Source of the DNA: Flavobacteriaceae bacterium LSUCC0859
Lineage (GTDB): Bacteria; Bacteroidota; Bacteroidia; Flavobacteriales; Flavobacteriaceae
Assembly: GCA_022239325.1 (NCBI GenBank)
Contig: JAKOGP010000002.1
Coordinates: 103,506 to 167,505, forward strand
Direction: 5' to 3'
Length of the DNA: 64,000 nucleotides
Shown here: piece after piece, positions 43,248-52,126 of the stretch
Layout: every line of letters begins with the position of its first letter
How positions within the stretch are numbered: the first letter of the stretch is position 1
Notes under the pieces: generated by a model
The model's input: only the letters and a program-made list of their open reading frames with translations
Databases searched by the model: none
What the model was told of the DNA's origin: nothing
Position numbers and translations under genes: made by a program

Positions 43248-44855
43248 ATGAAAACTTTTAACAAAATACTTTTAGGTATAGGATTAGTAGGTCTAACTTA
43301 CTCTTGTACTGACTTAGAGGAAGATTTGGTAGGAGATTTGACTACCGACTTCACTGTAGACGGTGTAACAAATGCTTCTTACAGTGGAAGTGCCTTCACC
43401 GTTTCTGACGGACTAACCAATGCTTTTGGTGCCCTAAGAGGTACTGGAACAGCTGGTCACGGAGGGTACTTTGCCGTTCAATCTGTTTCTTCAGATGAAA
43501 TGGCCGTAACTCAAAAAGGTGGTGACTGGTATGATGGTGGAATCTGGATTGACATTCACAGACACAACCAAACTGCTGCTAACGGACCTATTAAAGACGT
43601 TTGGAATGGTGGTTATAACGCCATTGCACAGGTAAACAATGCCATTGAAAACGGAGGTTTAGATGCAAACCTAATGGCGCAAGCCAAAGTATTGCGTGCC
43701 TACCTACATTGGAGGTTGTTAGATATGTACGGAAGAATCCGTTTTGTAGACGAGTCTGGAACCAGCGCTCAGTTATCTAGAACAGCTGGATTTGAGAGAA
43801 TTGAAAGTGAACTCTTATCTGCTATTGGAATTTCTGGAGTTACAGCTAACATGGATCTTTCTGGTTCTGCCTTAGGAACCGACGACGTAAAATACAGAGT
43901 AAACCAATTTGCTGCACTAGGTGTATTGGCTAAGTTGTATTTAAACGCAGAGGTATATACAGGTACTGCCAGATGGCAAGAAGCGCATGACGCAGCCAAC
44001 TACATTATTGAGAATTCTTCTTACAGATTATCTGATAGCTCTGTTTCTGTACCTAACCCAGCAAAGAGACCAGCTGTAGCATCAGATCCAGATAATTTAA
44101 CAGGATATGCTGCTGTGTTCTCACCATCTAACTATGACAACCCAGAAATCATCTGGTCTGTAGAGTACGATGAGGCTACTGCTGGAGGAATGAACTTTCA
44201 CCAAATGACCTTACACTACGGTTCTCAGTTTACTTACTTATTCCAAGACCAACCTTGGAATGGTTACTCTGCCTTAGAGGAGTTTTACAACTCATACTCA
44301 GATGGAGATGCTCGTAAAGAGGCGAACTTTATTGTAGGACCTCAAACAGACTTTGGAGGTAGTGTAATTGTAGATTTAGCATCTGACGCTGCAGATCCAG
44401 CAATTGACTACTCTATTTCTATAAACGAATTAGAGCCAAACGCAGGAAGAACTGCTGGAGCTAGACTTGGTAAATTTGCCTTCAAAAACTTCGCAAGACC
44501 AGACTTAGACAATGACTACCCACTTGTAAGATTGGGAGATATTTACTTAGTGAGAGCAGAAGCTAAAGCTAGAGTAGCAGGAGATTGGTCTATGGCCTTA
44601 GCAGACGTAAACACTATTAGAGCTAGAGCAGGAGTTTCTGCCTTAGCATCTATCACAGCTGAAGAATTTTTAGCAGAAAGAGGTAGAGAAATGTTTATGG
44701 AAAGCTCAAGAAGAACAGATCTTATCCGTTTTGGAAAATGGAATGACTCTTGGTGGGAAAAAACAAATTCTGACGCTTACAGAATTGTAATGCCTATTCC
44801 ACAAGACGCTATACAAAACTCAAACGGGGCTTTAACTCAAAACCCTGGATACTAA
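43248..44855 (+). CDS. susD: SusD/RagB-family surface lipoprotein
   Basis: 535 residues with a lipoprotein signal (LTYSC, Cys20). The N-terminal region (NAFGALRG) and the TPR-like repeats are typical of RagB/SusD: KVLRAYLHWRLLDMYGRIRF, AALGVLAKLYLNAEVY and the C-terminal LVRLGDIYLVRAEAKARVAGDWSMALADVN, RGREMFMESSRRTDLIRFGKW and MPIPQDAIQNS. It binds ligand on the surface as partner of the SusC barrel. A strong terminator follows, so susCD is a bicistronic unit, though read-through to the next genes is possible. Confidence 0.95.
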   Translation: MKTFNKILLGIGLVGLTYSCTDLEEDLVGDLTTDFTVDGVTNASYSGSAFTVSDGLTNAFGALRGTGTAGHGGYFAVQSVSSDEMAVTQKGGDWYDGGIWIDIHRHNQTAANGPIKDVWNGGYNAIAQVNNAIENGGLDANLMAQAKVLRAYLHWRLLDMYGRIRFVDESGTSAQLSRTAGFERIESELLSAIGISGVTANMDLSGSALGTDDVKYRVNQFAALGVLAKLYLNAEVYTGTARWQEAHDAANYIIENSSYRLSDSSVSVPNPAKRPAVASDPDNLTGYAAVFSPSNYDNPEIIWSVEYDEATAGGMNFHQMTLHYGSQFTYLFQDQPWNGYSALEEFYNSYSDGDARKEANFIVGPQTDFGGSVIVDLASDAADPAIDYSISINELEPNAGRTAGARLGKFAFKNFARPDLDNDYPLVRLGDIYLVRAEAKARVAGDWSMALADVNTIRARAGVSALASITAEEFLAERGREMFMESSRRTDLIRFGKWNDSWWEKTNSDAYRIVMPIPQDAIQNSNGALTQNPGY

Positions 44856-44875
44856 TTAATAGTATAGATTCATTT

Positions 44876-44906
44876 AAAAGCGGCCCAATTGGGCCGCTTT
44901 TTTTTT
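44876..44906 (+). terminator. Intrinsic terminator after susD
   Basis: Perfect stem AAAAGCGGCCC (44876-44886) / GGGCCGCTTTT (44891-44901), loop AATT, with nine T ending at 44906. One of the strongest terminators in the window. Confidence 0.93.
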
Positions 44907-44940
44907 GCTTTAAAGTCAAAAAAATAAGCCTGCAAAGCGC

Positions 44941-44970
44941 TTGAAATAAAGTATAATTTTAATTATATTG
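44941..44970 (+). promoter_or_regulatory. Candidate promoter of the ASPIC/UnbV operon
   Basis: TTG (44941-44943), 20-bp spacer, TATATTG (44964-44970), one base short of TAnnTTTG. It lies between the susD terminator and the first FG-GAP gene, which suggests the downstream operon can be expressed separately from susCD. Confidence 0.35.
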
Positions 44971-45013
44971 CCTGTTATACCAGCCTCCCACCAAAAACTT
45001 AATAAACTCATTT

Positions 45014-48000
45014 ATGCGAAGAGCTTCACACATATTTGCTCGGGTATTTGCAAGTGCTTGCTTGTGTATTTTATGGAGCTGTAAGGAGGAAAAATATCTC
45101 TTTGAATTGCGTAGTGGGTCAGAGACGGGTATCCTATTTGAAAACACCTTATCCTACACAGAAGAATTTAATCCATATACCTATAGAAACTTTTACAATG
45201 GTGGAGGTGTGGCCTTAGGAGATATTAACAACGACGGATTAGTAGATATTTACTTTACTGGCAATTTAGTTTCCAACGCCTTATACCTTAACAAAGGAAA
45301 CTTCCAATTTGAAGACATCACTGAAAAAGCGGGAGTGGCCTGCAAAGGAGTATGGTCCTCAGGGGCTACTTTTGTAGACATTAATCAGGACGGCTTATTA
45401 GATATCTATGTGAGTAAATCTGGAATGCCAGGAGGAGAAAATCGCCACAACGAACTTTTTATTAATCAGGGAGACAACACTTTTAAAGAGGCTTCAAAAT
45501 CTTATGGATTAGACATTACAGGGCTTTCCGTGCAGGCCGCTTTTTTTGATTACGACAGAGATGGAGATTTAGACTGTTACCTACTCAATAACTCCATGCG
45601 CTCTGTGGGTGCCTATGACCTCATAGAAAACCAGCGATTGATTCCAGATCCTGACGGAAACAGTCTTCTTGAAAATCAAGATGGATATTTTGTAAATGTC
45701 TCTGAAAAAGCTGGCATATATTCCAGCAAAATAGGTTTTGGATTGGGCATTACCCTTTCGGATTTTAACGACGACCAATGGCCAGATTTATTTATTTCGA
45801 ATGACTTTTTTGAGAAAGATTATCTGTATATAAACCAACAAGACGGAAGTTTTAAAGAAGAAGGAGACCATTATTTCAATGCCCTTTCTATGGGCTCTAT
45901 GGGAGCAGACGCTGCAGACATAGACAACGACTTACGAACAGACCTTATGGTCACAGAAATGCTTCCAGAGAACTTGGAGCGAAAAAAGTTAAAAACGGCC
46001 TACGAAAACTGGGACAAACATCAATTGGCATTTGAGAAAGGCTATGGAAAACAACTTCCCAGAAATGTACTTCAGAGAAATATGGGGCCTACAGGTTTTG
46101 CTGAAATTGGCAGAAGCACAGGAATAGAAGGTTCGGAATGGAGTTGGGCTGCCTTATTTTTTGACATGGACAACGACGGGCTCAAAGATTTGTACATCAG
46201 CAATGGGATACATAAAGATTTATTAGACAGAGACTATTTGAGTTTTATGGCCAACGATGAAAAGGTACGCCAACTTATAGAAGAGGACGAAGAAGTGCTT
46301 AGTAAACTCATAGATGTCATGCCCTCTGCTGCTGTGCCTAACGCAGCCTTTCAAAACACGGGTGCGTTTACATTTAAAAATGTAAGAGACACTTGGGGCT
46401 TTAATACCCCTAGTTTTAGTAATGGAAGTGCCTATGGAGATTTAGACAATGATGGAGATCTAGATCTGGTAGTTAATAACATTAACAAGCAGGCCTTTGT
46501 ATATGAAAACACTGCCGCTAGCAAAGGAAATAATTACCTTTCTATTGGCCTAAAGGGAAGCGGGAAAAACACTTTTGCCATTGGAGCCAAAGTCATAGGA
46601 TATTTTAAAGACTCTCATATCTTAGTGGAACAATTTCCCTCTAGAGGCTTCCAGAGCGCTATCAGCCACAGGCTTCATATGGGGCTTGGAAATCATACAA
46701 AATTAGATAGTGTAGAAATTTACTGGCCAAGGGGTACTAAGAGTGTACTCTATGATATAGCCTCCAACCAACATATTGTAATAGAAGAGCTAAACACAAA
46801 AGTCAGAAAACACAAACAGCAGCGCACAGAAGCAGCTAAGACAGAAGACTTAGCACAATCCAAAAAATGGAATTTGCGATTTAAACACCTGGAAAACAGC
46901 TATATAGATTTTAACAACGAACGCTTGTTACCCCAAATGTTTAGCAATGAAGGCCCAGTGATAGTAAGTGGAGATCTCAATGGAGATGGAGTTGAAGATT
47001 TCTTTTTTGGAGGCGCCAAAAATCAAGCCTCAGAAATCTGGTTAAGTAATGCCAGCAACAATACCCATAAAAAAACAAATGAAAAGCTACTCCAGACAGA
47101 CGCCGTAAGCGAAGACACAGAAGCTTTGTTTTTAGATGTAGATGGAGACTCAGACCTAGATATTTATATTGGTAGCGGAGGCAAAGCCTTTTCAAAATTT
47201 TCATTCAACCTTCACGATAGAATTTATATCAATGACGGCCAAGGCCATTTTAGCAAACAAGTTGCTCCTGCTTTCAAAAGACCGCTAAGTACTGGGGCCT
47301 TAGCCAAATTAGATGTAAATAAAGATGGCCGTATAGATCTCTTTGTAGGAGAACGCTATCGTGTGGAAACCTATGGTTTAGACGGCAATGGCCATATCTT
47401 ATTAAATGAAGGAGGGGGGAATTTTAAGATCACTAATCCAATACCCTTCCAAAATCTTGGAATGATTACGGACGCCAAAGCCATAGACCTCAACAAGGAT
47501 GGATGGGAAGATCTCATTGTAGTTGGGGAATGGATGGGGGTAAGAGTATTTCTCAATGAAAGGGGGAATTTTAAAGAGGCCACTGAAGCTTATGGACTTC
47601 AAAAAACCTCTGGAATTTGGAGTAGTTTGCTTGTTAAAGATCTAAATGAGGACGGTTTTACAGATCTAGTCATTGGCAATACGGGCACGAATAGTTTTTA
47701 CAAAGCGCATATGAAATTATATGTGGGAGATTATGACCTCAATGGAAGTATGGAGCAAATTTACACCCAAGAGTTCCAAGGCAAAGATTACCCAATTGTA
47801 GACAAGGACGAGCTTACAAAACAAATTCCATCTTTAAAAAAAGACTTTTTATATTATAAAGACTATGCTAAAGCAAGCTTTGAGGATATTTTTAAAAACA
47901 AAAATATACAAAACCAAACGGTAAAAACATTAGACATCACAGAAAGTAGTATTTTCTGGGGGTCTAAAGACGGATTTAAAAGAGAGGCTTTTGCAGCAGA

Positions 48001-48289
48001 AATTCAATATTCAAATGTCTCTGCCATCCTCACAGAAGACGTAAACAAAGATGGATATCCAGATGTCATTCTAGGAGGTAACCAAAGTAGAGTGAAACCT
48101 CAGTTTGGTGCAACAGAATCTTCTATGGGGTGGCTCCTAATAAACAAAAAGAACGGTATATTTGAATCTCCAAGGTCTCTTGAAATAAAAGGCGAGATCA
48201 GAGACTTTAGTATCTTAAAAGAAAAGAACAAATCATTTCTAATTATCGGTATAAACAATGACAGTATTCAGATTAAAAAACTTCACTAA
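45014..48289 (+). CDS. FG-GAP/ASPIC-UnbV lipoprotein, paralogue 1
   Basis: 1091 residues with a lipoprotein signal (LWSC, about residue 22). It has about 14 FG-GAP/VCBS-type units with the calcium-binding D-x-N/D-x-DG-x-x-D pattern (for example DINNDGLVDIYF, DYDRDGDLDCYL, DLNKDGWEDLIV). They form two beta-propeller sets separated by an ASPIC/UnbV domain at about 505-590 (FPSRGFQSAISHRLHMGLG, VEIYWPRG). It is predicted to lie on the cell surface or in the periplasm and to bind Ca2+ and a ligand or matrix; no catalytic site is known for the family. It overlaps the next gene by 32 bp. Confidence 0.88.
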   Translation: MRRASHIFARVFASACLCILWSCKEEKYLFELRSGSETGILFENTLSYTEEFNPYTYRNFYNGGGVALGDINNDGLVDIYFTGNLVSNALYLNKGNFQFEDITEKAGVACKGVWSSGATFVDINQDGLLDIYVSKSGMPGGENRHNELFINQGDNTFKEASKSYGLDITGLSVQAAFFDYDRDGDLDCYLLNNSMRSVGAYDLIENQRLIPDPDGNSLLENQDGYFVNVSEKAGIYSSKIGFGLGITLSDFNDDQWPDLFISNDFFEKDYLYINQQDGSFKEEGDHYFNALSMGSMGADAADIDNDLRTDLMVTEMLPENLERKKLKTAYENWDKHQLAFEKGYGKQLPRNVLQRNMGPTGFAEIGRSTGIEGSEWSWAALFFDMDNDGLKDLYISNGIHKDLLDRDYLSFMANDEKVRQLIEEDEEVLSKLIDVMPSAAVPNAAFQNTGAFTFKNVRDTWGFNTPSFSNGSAYGDLDNDGDLDLVVNNINKQAFVYENTAASKGNNYLSIGLKGSGKNTFAIGAKVIGYFKDSHILVEQFPSRGFQSAISHRLHMGLGNHTKLDSVEIYWPRGTKSVLYDIASNQHIVIEELNTKVRKHKQQRTEAAKTEDLAQSKKWNLRFKHLENSYIDFNNERLLPQMFSNEGPVIVSGDLNGDGVEDFFFGGAKNQASEIWLSNASNNTHKKTNEKLLQTDAVSEDTEALFLDVDGDSDLDIYIGSGGKAFSKFSFNLHDRIYINDGQGHFSKQVAPAFKRPLSTGALAKLDVNKDGRIDLFVGERYRVETYGLDGNGHILLNEGGGNFKITNPIPFQNLGMITDAKAIDLNKDGWEDLIVVGEWMGVRVFLNERGNFKEATEAYGLQKTSGIWSSLLVKDLNEDGFTDLVIGNTGTNSFYKAHMKLYVGDYDLNGSMEQIYTQEFQGKDYPIVDKDELTKQIPSLKKDFLYYKDYAKASFEDIFKNKNIQNQTVKTLDITESSIFWGSKDGFKREAFAAEIQYSNVSAILTEDVNKDGYPDVILGGNQSRVKPQFGATESSMGWLLINKKNGIFESPRSLEIKGEIRDFSILKEKNKSFLIIGINNDSIQIKKLH

Positions 48290-48848
48290 ACTCCTATGTG
48301 TATTAATGATCATGATGGCTGGGCTTCAAAGCTGTCAATCTACCTATGACAAAACTGTAAAAAATGAAATGGCTCATGGAGAGCGTCATGACATTTTAAA
48401 GTTTGATTTATCTTTTGGAGATACTAAAAAAGAATTTTTTGCCAAATGCTGGGAGCTGAACAAGAAAGGGCTTATCACACAAGGTCCAAAAAACCAATAT
48501 GTGGCCTATGAACTCAAAAACGATAGCACTCAAAACATCACCCATTTGTTTTATGGCATTTTTGACGACAACCAAAAAATGGTAGGCTTAGATATGGAAT
48601 TTGCCTATGATGGATGGTCTCCTTGGACCCCAGAATTACAATCTGACAAATTGATGTTTGTAGCCATGGATACCCTTAAAAGTTGGTATCCGGGGAATGA
48701 CTTTTTTAAAGTGACTAATGAAAAACTAAATAAAGACACCTATGTTAAAATTGACGGAAATAGACAGATTATAGTGCAAACGGCAACCGATAAAGATGTT
48801 AAAGTTACCTTAGAAGATCTAAGACATAAATTTCCAAAACTAAAGTAA
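48258..48848 (+). CDS. Small lipoprotein between FG-GAP paralogues
   Basis: 196 residues. The signal peptide ends LQSC (Cys26), so it is probably lipidated. The rest is a compact alpha/beta domain with DILKFDLSFGDTKKEFFAKCWELNKKGLI and a C-terminal KDVKVTLEDLRHKF; no family recognised. The start lies within the end of paralogue 1 (32-bp overlap) and the stop is 4 bp before paralogue 2, so it is translated as part of this operon. It may be a partner or chaperone of the large proteins. Function unknown. Confidence 0.75.
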   Translation: MTVFRLKNFTKLLCVLMIMMAGLQSCQSTYDKTVKNEMAHGERHDILKFDLSFGDTKKEFFAKCWELNKKGLITQGPKNQYVAYELKNDSTQNITHLFYGIFDDNQKMVGLDMEFAYDGWSPWTPELQSDKLMFVAMDTLKSWYPGNDFFKVTNEKLNKDTYVKIDGNRQIIVQTATDKDVKVTLEDLRHKFPKLK

Positions 48849-48852
48849 GAAT

Positions 48853-51800
48853 ATGCAAATAAAAGCATTCGCCACCTGTATTCTACTCCTGTTGTGCCTT
48901 TGGAGCTGCGACAAGCAAACCAATACCCTATTTGAGCTTCAAGACAATAAAAGCATTGGTTTAGAATTTGAAAACAAACTTAGTTTTTCCAATGAGTTTA
49001 ATGTGTACACCTATAGAAACTTTTACAATGGTGGGGGTGTGGCTATTGGAGATATTAATAACGATGGCTTAGTAGATATTTACCTCACAGCCAATCAGGA
49101 AAGCAACCAACTCTTTTTAAACAAAGGCAATTTCCAATTCGAAAATATCACGGAAACCTCAGGAGTTGGAGGAAACCGAGCCTGGTCTACTGGCGTAACT
49201 ATGGCAGACGTTAACGCAGACGGATTATTAGATATTTATGTGTGTAACTCAGGAGATGTAAAGGGAGATAGCAAGCAAAATGAACTCTTTATAAATCAAG
49301 GAGACCTCAAGTTTATAGAGTCTGCAGAGAAATATGGACTGGCAGACCAAGGCTTTTCTACACATGCCTCTTTCTTTGACTATGACAAGGATGGAGATCT
49401 AGATGTATACTTACTAAATAACTCTTACCAAGCCATCGGGAGCTTTGATTTGAGAAGAAACGAAAGGCCAAAGAGGGATGTTAAAGGTGGAGACAAACTC
49501 TTAGAAAATCAAGATGGTATTTATGTAGACGTAAGTGAAAAGGCAGGTATTTACGGCTCTGTGATTGGATTTGGACTTGGGGTAACCGTAGGAGATGTGA
49601 ATAACGACGGCTGGGAAGACATTTATGTCTCTAATGATTTTTTTGAAAGAGACTATCTCTATATAAACAATCAGAATGGTACTTTTAAAGAGACTTTAAC
49701 AAGCGCTATTAATTCTATTTCTGGGGCCTCCATGGGGGCCGATATGGCAGACATAAACAACGATCAAAAAGCAGATATCTTCGTCACAGAGATGCTACCA
49801 TCCGACTATGAAAGACTGAAGTCTGTTACCACTTTTGAGGACTGGGACAAATACACCTACAATGTAAAAAATGGGTATTATCACCAGTACACCAGAAACA
49901 CCTTACAGCTAAACAATGGGGACAACACCTTTAGTGAGGTTGGCCGTCTAGCGGGAGTAGAGGCCTCAGATTGGAGCTGGGGGGCTTTGTTTTTTGACAT
50001 GGACAACGACGGTCTCAAAGATCTGTTTATTGCCAATGGGATATACAGAGATCTTACAGATCAGGATTATTTACAATACGTCTCCAGTGACGAGGTAATT
50101 AATTCCATTGTGGCAAACAATCAGGTAGACTATGCTAGGCTTATAGATATTATTCCTTCTAACCCTATAGAGAACCAAGCTTATAAAAATTTAGGGGATC
50201 TAAACTTTAGTAGGGATAAAAATTTAGGTTTAGAAACCAAAGGTTTCTCTAATGGAGCAGCTTACGGAGATTTGGACAATGACGGAGACCTGGACCTTGT
50301 GGTAAACAATGTGAATATGCCTCTGTTTGTCTATAAAAATCAGAGTGAAAAAAATCCAAAAAACCATTTTATACAGTTCAAAATTAAAGGAGCAGACAAA
50401 AACACCCAGGGGATTGGTGCACAAATAACAGTGGTTCAGGAAGGAAACACCTACACCGTAGCACAGCAGCCCATTAGAGGCTTTCAATCTAGTATGGACC
50501 TTAAACCCCATATTGGACTCCCCTCTGCAAGTCCTGTAGACATCTCTGTACTATGGCCCAATGGGAAAAAGACTGCTCTAAATAAAGTGACTCCCAATAC
50601 CCTCCTTACTTTAGATATGGCCACGGGCAAATCTGAAAAGCCTACGGAAACACTTCCCAAGGATATTGTTTTTACTCCTACAAAAGAGGGACCGGCCTAT
50701 GTACATCAAGAAAATAAATTCATAGACTTTAACAGAGACCGTTTATTGCACCATATGATGAGTACTCCAGGACCAAAAACTACCAAAGGAGATATTAATG
50801 GGGACGGTTTTGAAGATCTAATTATTGGTGGTAGTAAAGGAAATCGTTCTGAGATATTTATGGCAGACTCCAATGGAATGTTTACGGTGAATAACCATTT
50901 TATCTTTAACAAAGATTTAGCCTCTGAGGTTACAGACCTCACCCTATTAGATATAGATCAAGACGGCGATTTAGACCTATATATGGGACATGGAGGGATT
51001 GAATTTTCTAAGTTCTCTCCAGAATTAGCAGACCAAATCTATCTCAATGACGGCCAAGGGAATTTTAGTGAAAGTAAGCAGGAACTACCTACGGCAGTAC
51101 AATTTTTTAATACTGGGGTGGTTAAAAGTGGAGATATAGACGGAGATGGAGATATAGACTTATTCGTGGGAGAACGTTCCATAAATGGCGCATACGGACT
51201 TCCAGGGAGTGGCCATTTACTGGTTAATAATGGCCAAGGCGTCTTTGAAGATCAAACCGAGACCCTAGCTCCAATGCTGCAAAAAATTGGAATGATTAGC
51301 ATTGCAGATTTTTCAGATATAGATGGAGATTCTGACCTAGATTTAGTGCTAAGTGGGGAATTTATGGGAGTTCACATCTTATTAAACGAAGGCTCAAAAT
51401 TCACCGCTATGGCAGGGGAACTAAACCAGGAAAAAGGCTGGTGGTCTGCTTTGAACATTACGGATTTAAATGCAGATGGCTATCCTGATCTCATTATAGG
51501 AAACCATGGTGAAAACTCTAGGTTTAAAGCCTCTAGAGAAAGGCCATTAGCCCTTTTTGTAAAAGATTATGACGAAAATGGAGCCCTAGACCCTATTCTG
51601 AGTTTTATGGGGGAAGACAACAAATACTATCCATTTAACCTCCGACACAACCTCATTGATCAAATGAAAGGCTTAAAAAAGCGTTTTCCAGACTACAAGA
51701 GTTTTAAAAATGCAGACCTTAGCCAAATTCTGACCCAAGAGGCCATGGATCAAAGTTTAAAATTGGAAGCCAATGAATTGAGAACTAAAATTTTCATAAA

Positions 51801-52125
51801 TCAGGGTGGGACTCAGTTTAGAGCATTAGACCTTCCAGTTTCTGTTCAAATGGCGCCGGTTTTTGCTATAGAGAGTTTTGACTTTGACCATGATGGAGAC
51901 TTAGACATTGTCATGGGAGGGAATCTATTTAGAGTGAAGCCAGAAGTTGGAAGATACGACGCTAGTTTTGGCACCTATCTGGAAAATAAAGGCAATGATG
52001 TATTTAGTAGCTTTCCAGGGAACAAAGGCTTTACTCTAAGAGGAGAAATCAGGTCTTTCCAACGTATAAAAAACCGCTTAATAGTGACTAGAAACAGTGA
52101 TTCTATTTCATCATTTAAATTTTAA
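48853..52125 (+). CDS. FG-GAP/ASPIC-UnbV lipoprotein, paralogue 2
   Basis: 1090 residues, very similar in layout to paralogue 1: lipobox LWSC (Cys19), opening LFELQDNKSIGLEFENKLSFSNEFN, about 14 FG-GAP units (DINNDGLVDIYL, DYDKDGDLDVYL, DIDGDGDIDLFV and others), and an ASPIC/UnbV domain near 505-590 (QQPIRGFQSSMDLKPHIGL, ISVLWPNG). The near-identical length and order of repeats point to tandem duplication. Predicted surface or periplasmic Ca2+-binding protein. Functional difference from paralogue 1 is not visible. Confidence 0.87.
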   Translation: MQIKAFATCILLLLCLWSCDKQTNTLFELQDNKSIGLEFENKLSFSNEFNVYTYRNFYNGGGVAIGDINNDGLVDIYLTANQESNQLFLNKGNFQFENITETSGVGGNRAWSTGVTMADVNADGLLDIYVCNSGDVKGDSKQNELFINQGDLKFIESAEKYGLADQGFSTHASFFDYDKDGDLDVYLLNNSYQAIGSFDLRRNERPKRDVKGGDKLLENQDGIYVDVSEKAGIYGSVIGFGLGVTVGDVNNDGWEDIYVSNDFFERDYLYINNQNGTFKETLTSAINSISGASMGADMADINNDQKADIFVTEMLPSDYERLKSVTTFEDWDKYTYNVKNGYYHQYTRNTLQLNNGDNTFSEVGRLAGVEASDWSWGALFFDMDNDGLKDLFIANGIYRDLTDQDYLQYVSSDEVINSIVANNQVDYARLIDIIPSNPIENQAYKNLGDLNFSRDKNLGLETKGFSNGAAYGDLDNDGDLDLVVNNVNMPLFVYKNQSEKNPKNHFIQFKIKGADKNTQGIGAQITVVQEGNTYTVAQQPIRGFQSSMDLKPHIGLPSASPVDISVLWPNGKKTALNKVTPNTLLTLDMATGKSEKPTETLPKDIVFTPTKEGPAYVHQENKFIDFNRDRLLHHMMSTPGPKTTKGDINGDGFEDLIIGGSKGNRSEIFMADSNGMFTVNNHFIFNKDLASEVTDLTLLDIDQDGDLDLYMGHGGIEFSKFSPELADQIYLNDGQGNFSESKQELPTAVQFFNTGVVKSGDIDGDGDIDLFVGERSINGAYGLPGSGHLLVNNGQGVFEDQTETLAPMLQKIGMISIADFSDIDGDSDLDLVLSGEFMGVHILLNEGSKFTAMAGELNQEKGWWSALNITDLNADGYPDLIIGNHGENSRFKASRERPLALFVKDYDENGALDPILSFMGEDNKYYPFNLRHNLIDQMKGLKKRFPDYKSFKNADLSQILTQEAMDQSLKLEANELRTKIFINQGGTQFRALDLPVSVQMAPVFAIESFDFDHDGDLDIVMGGNLFRVKPEVGRYDASFGTYLENKGNDVFSSFPGNKGFTLRGEIRSFQRIKNRLIVTRNSDSISSFKF

Positions 52126-52126
52126 T

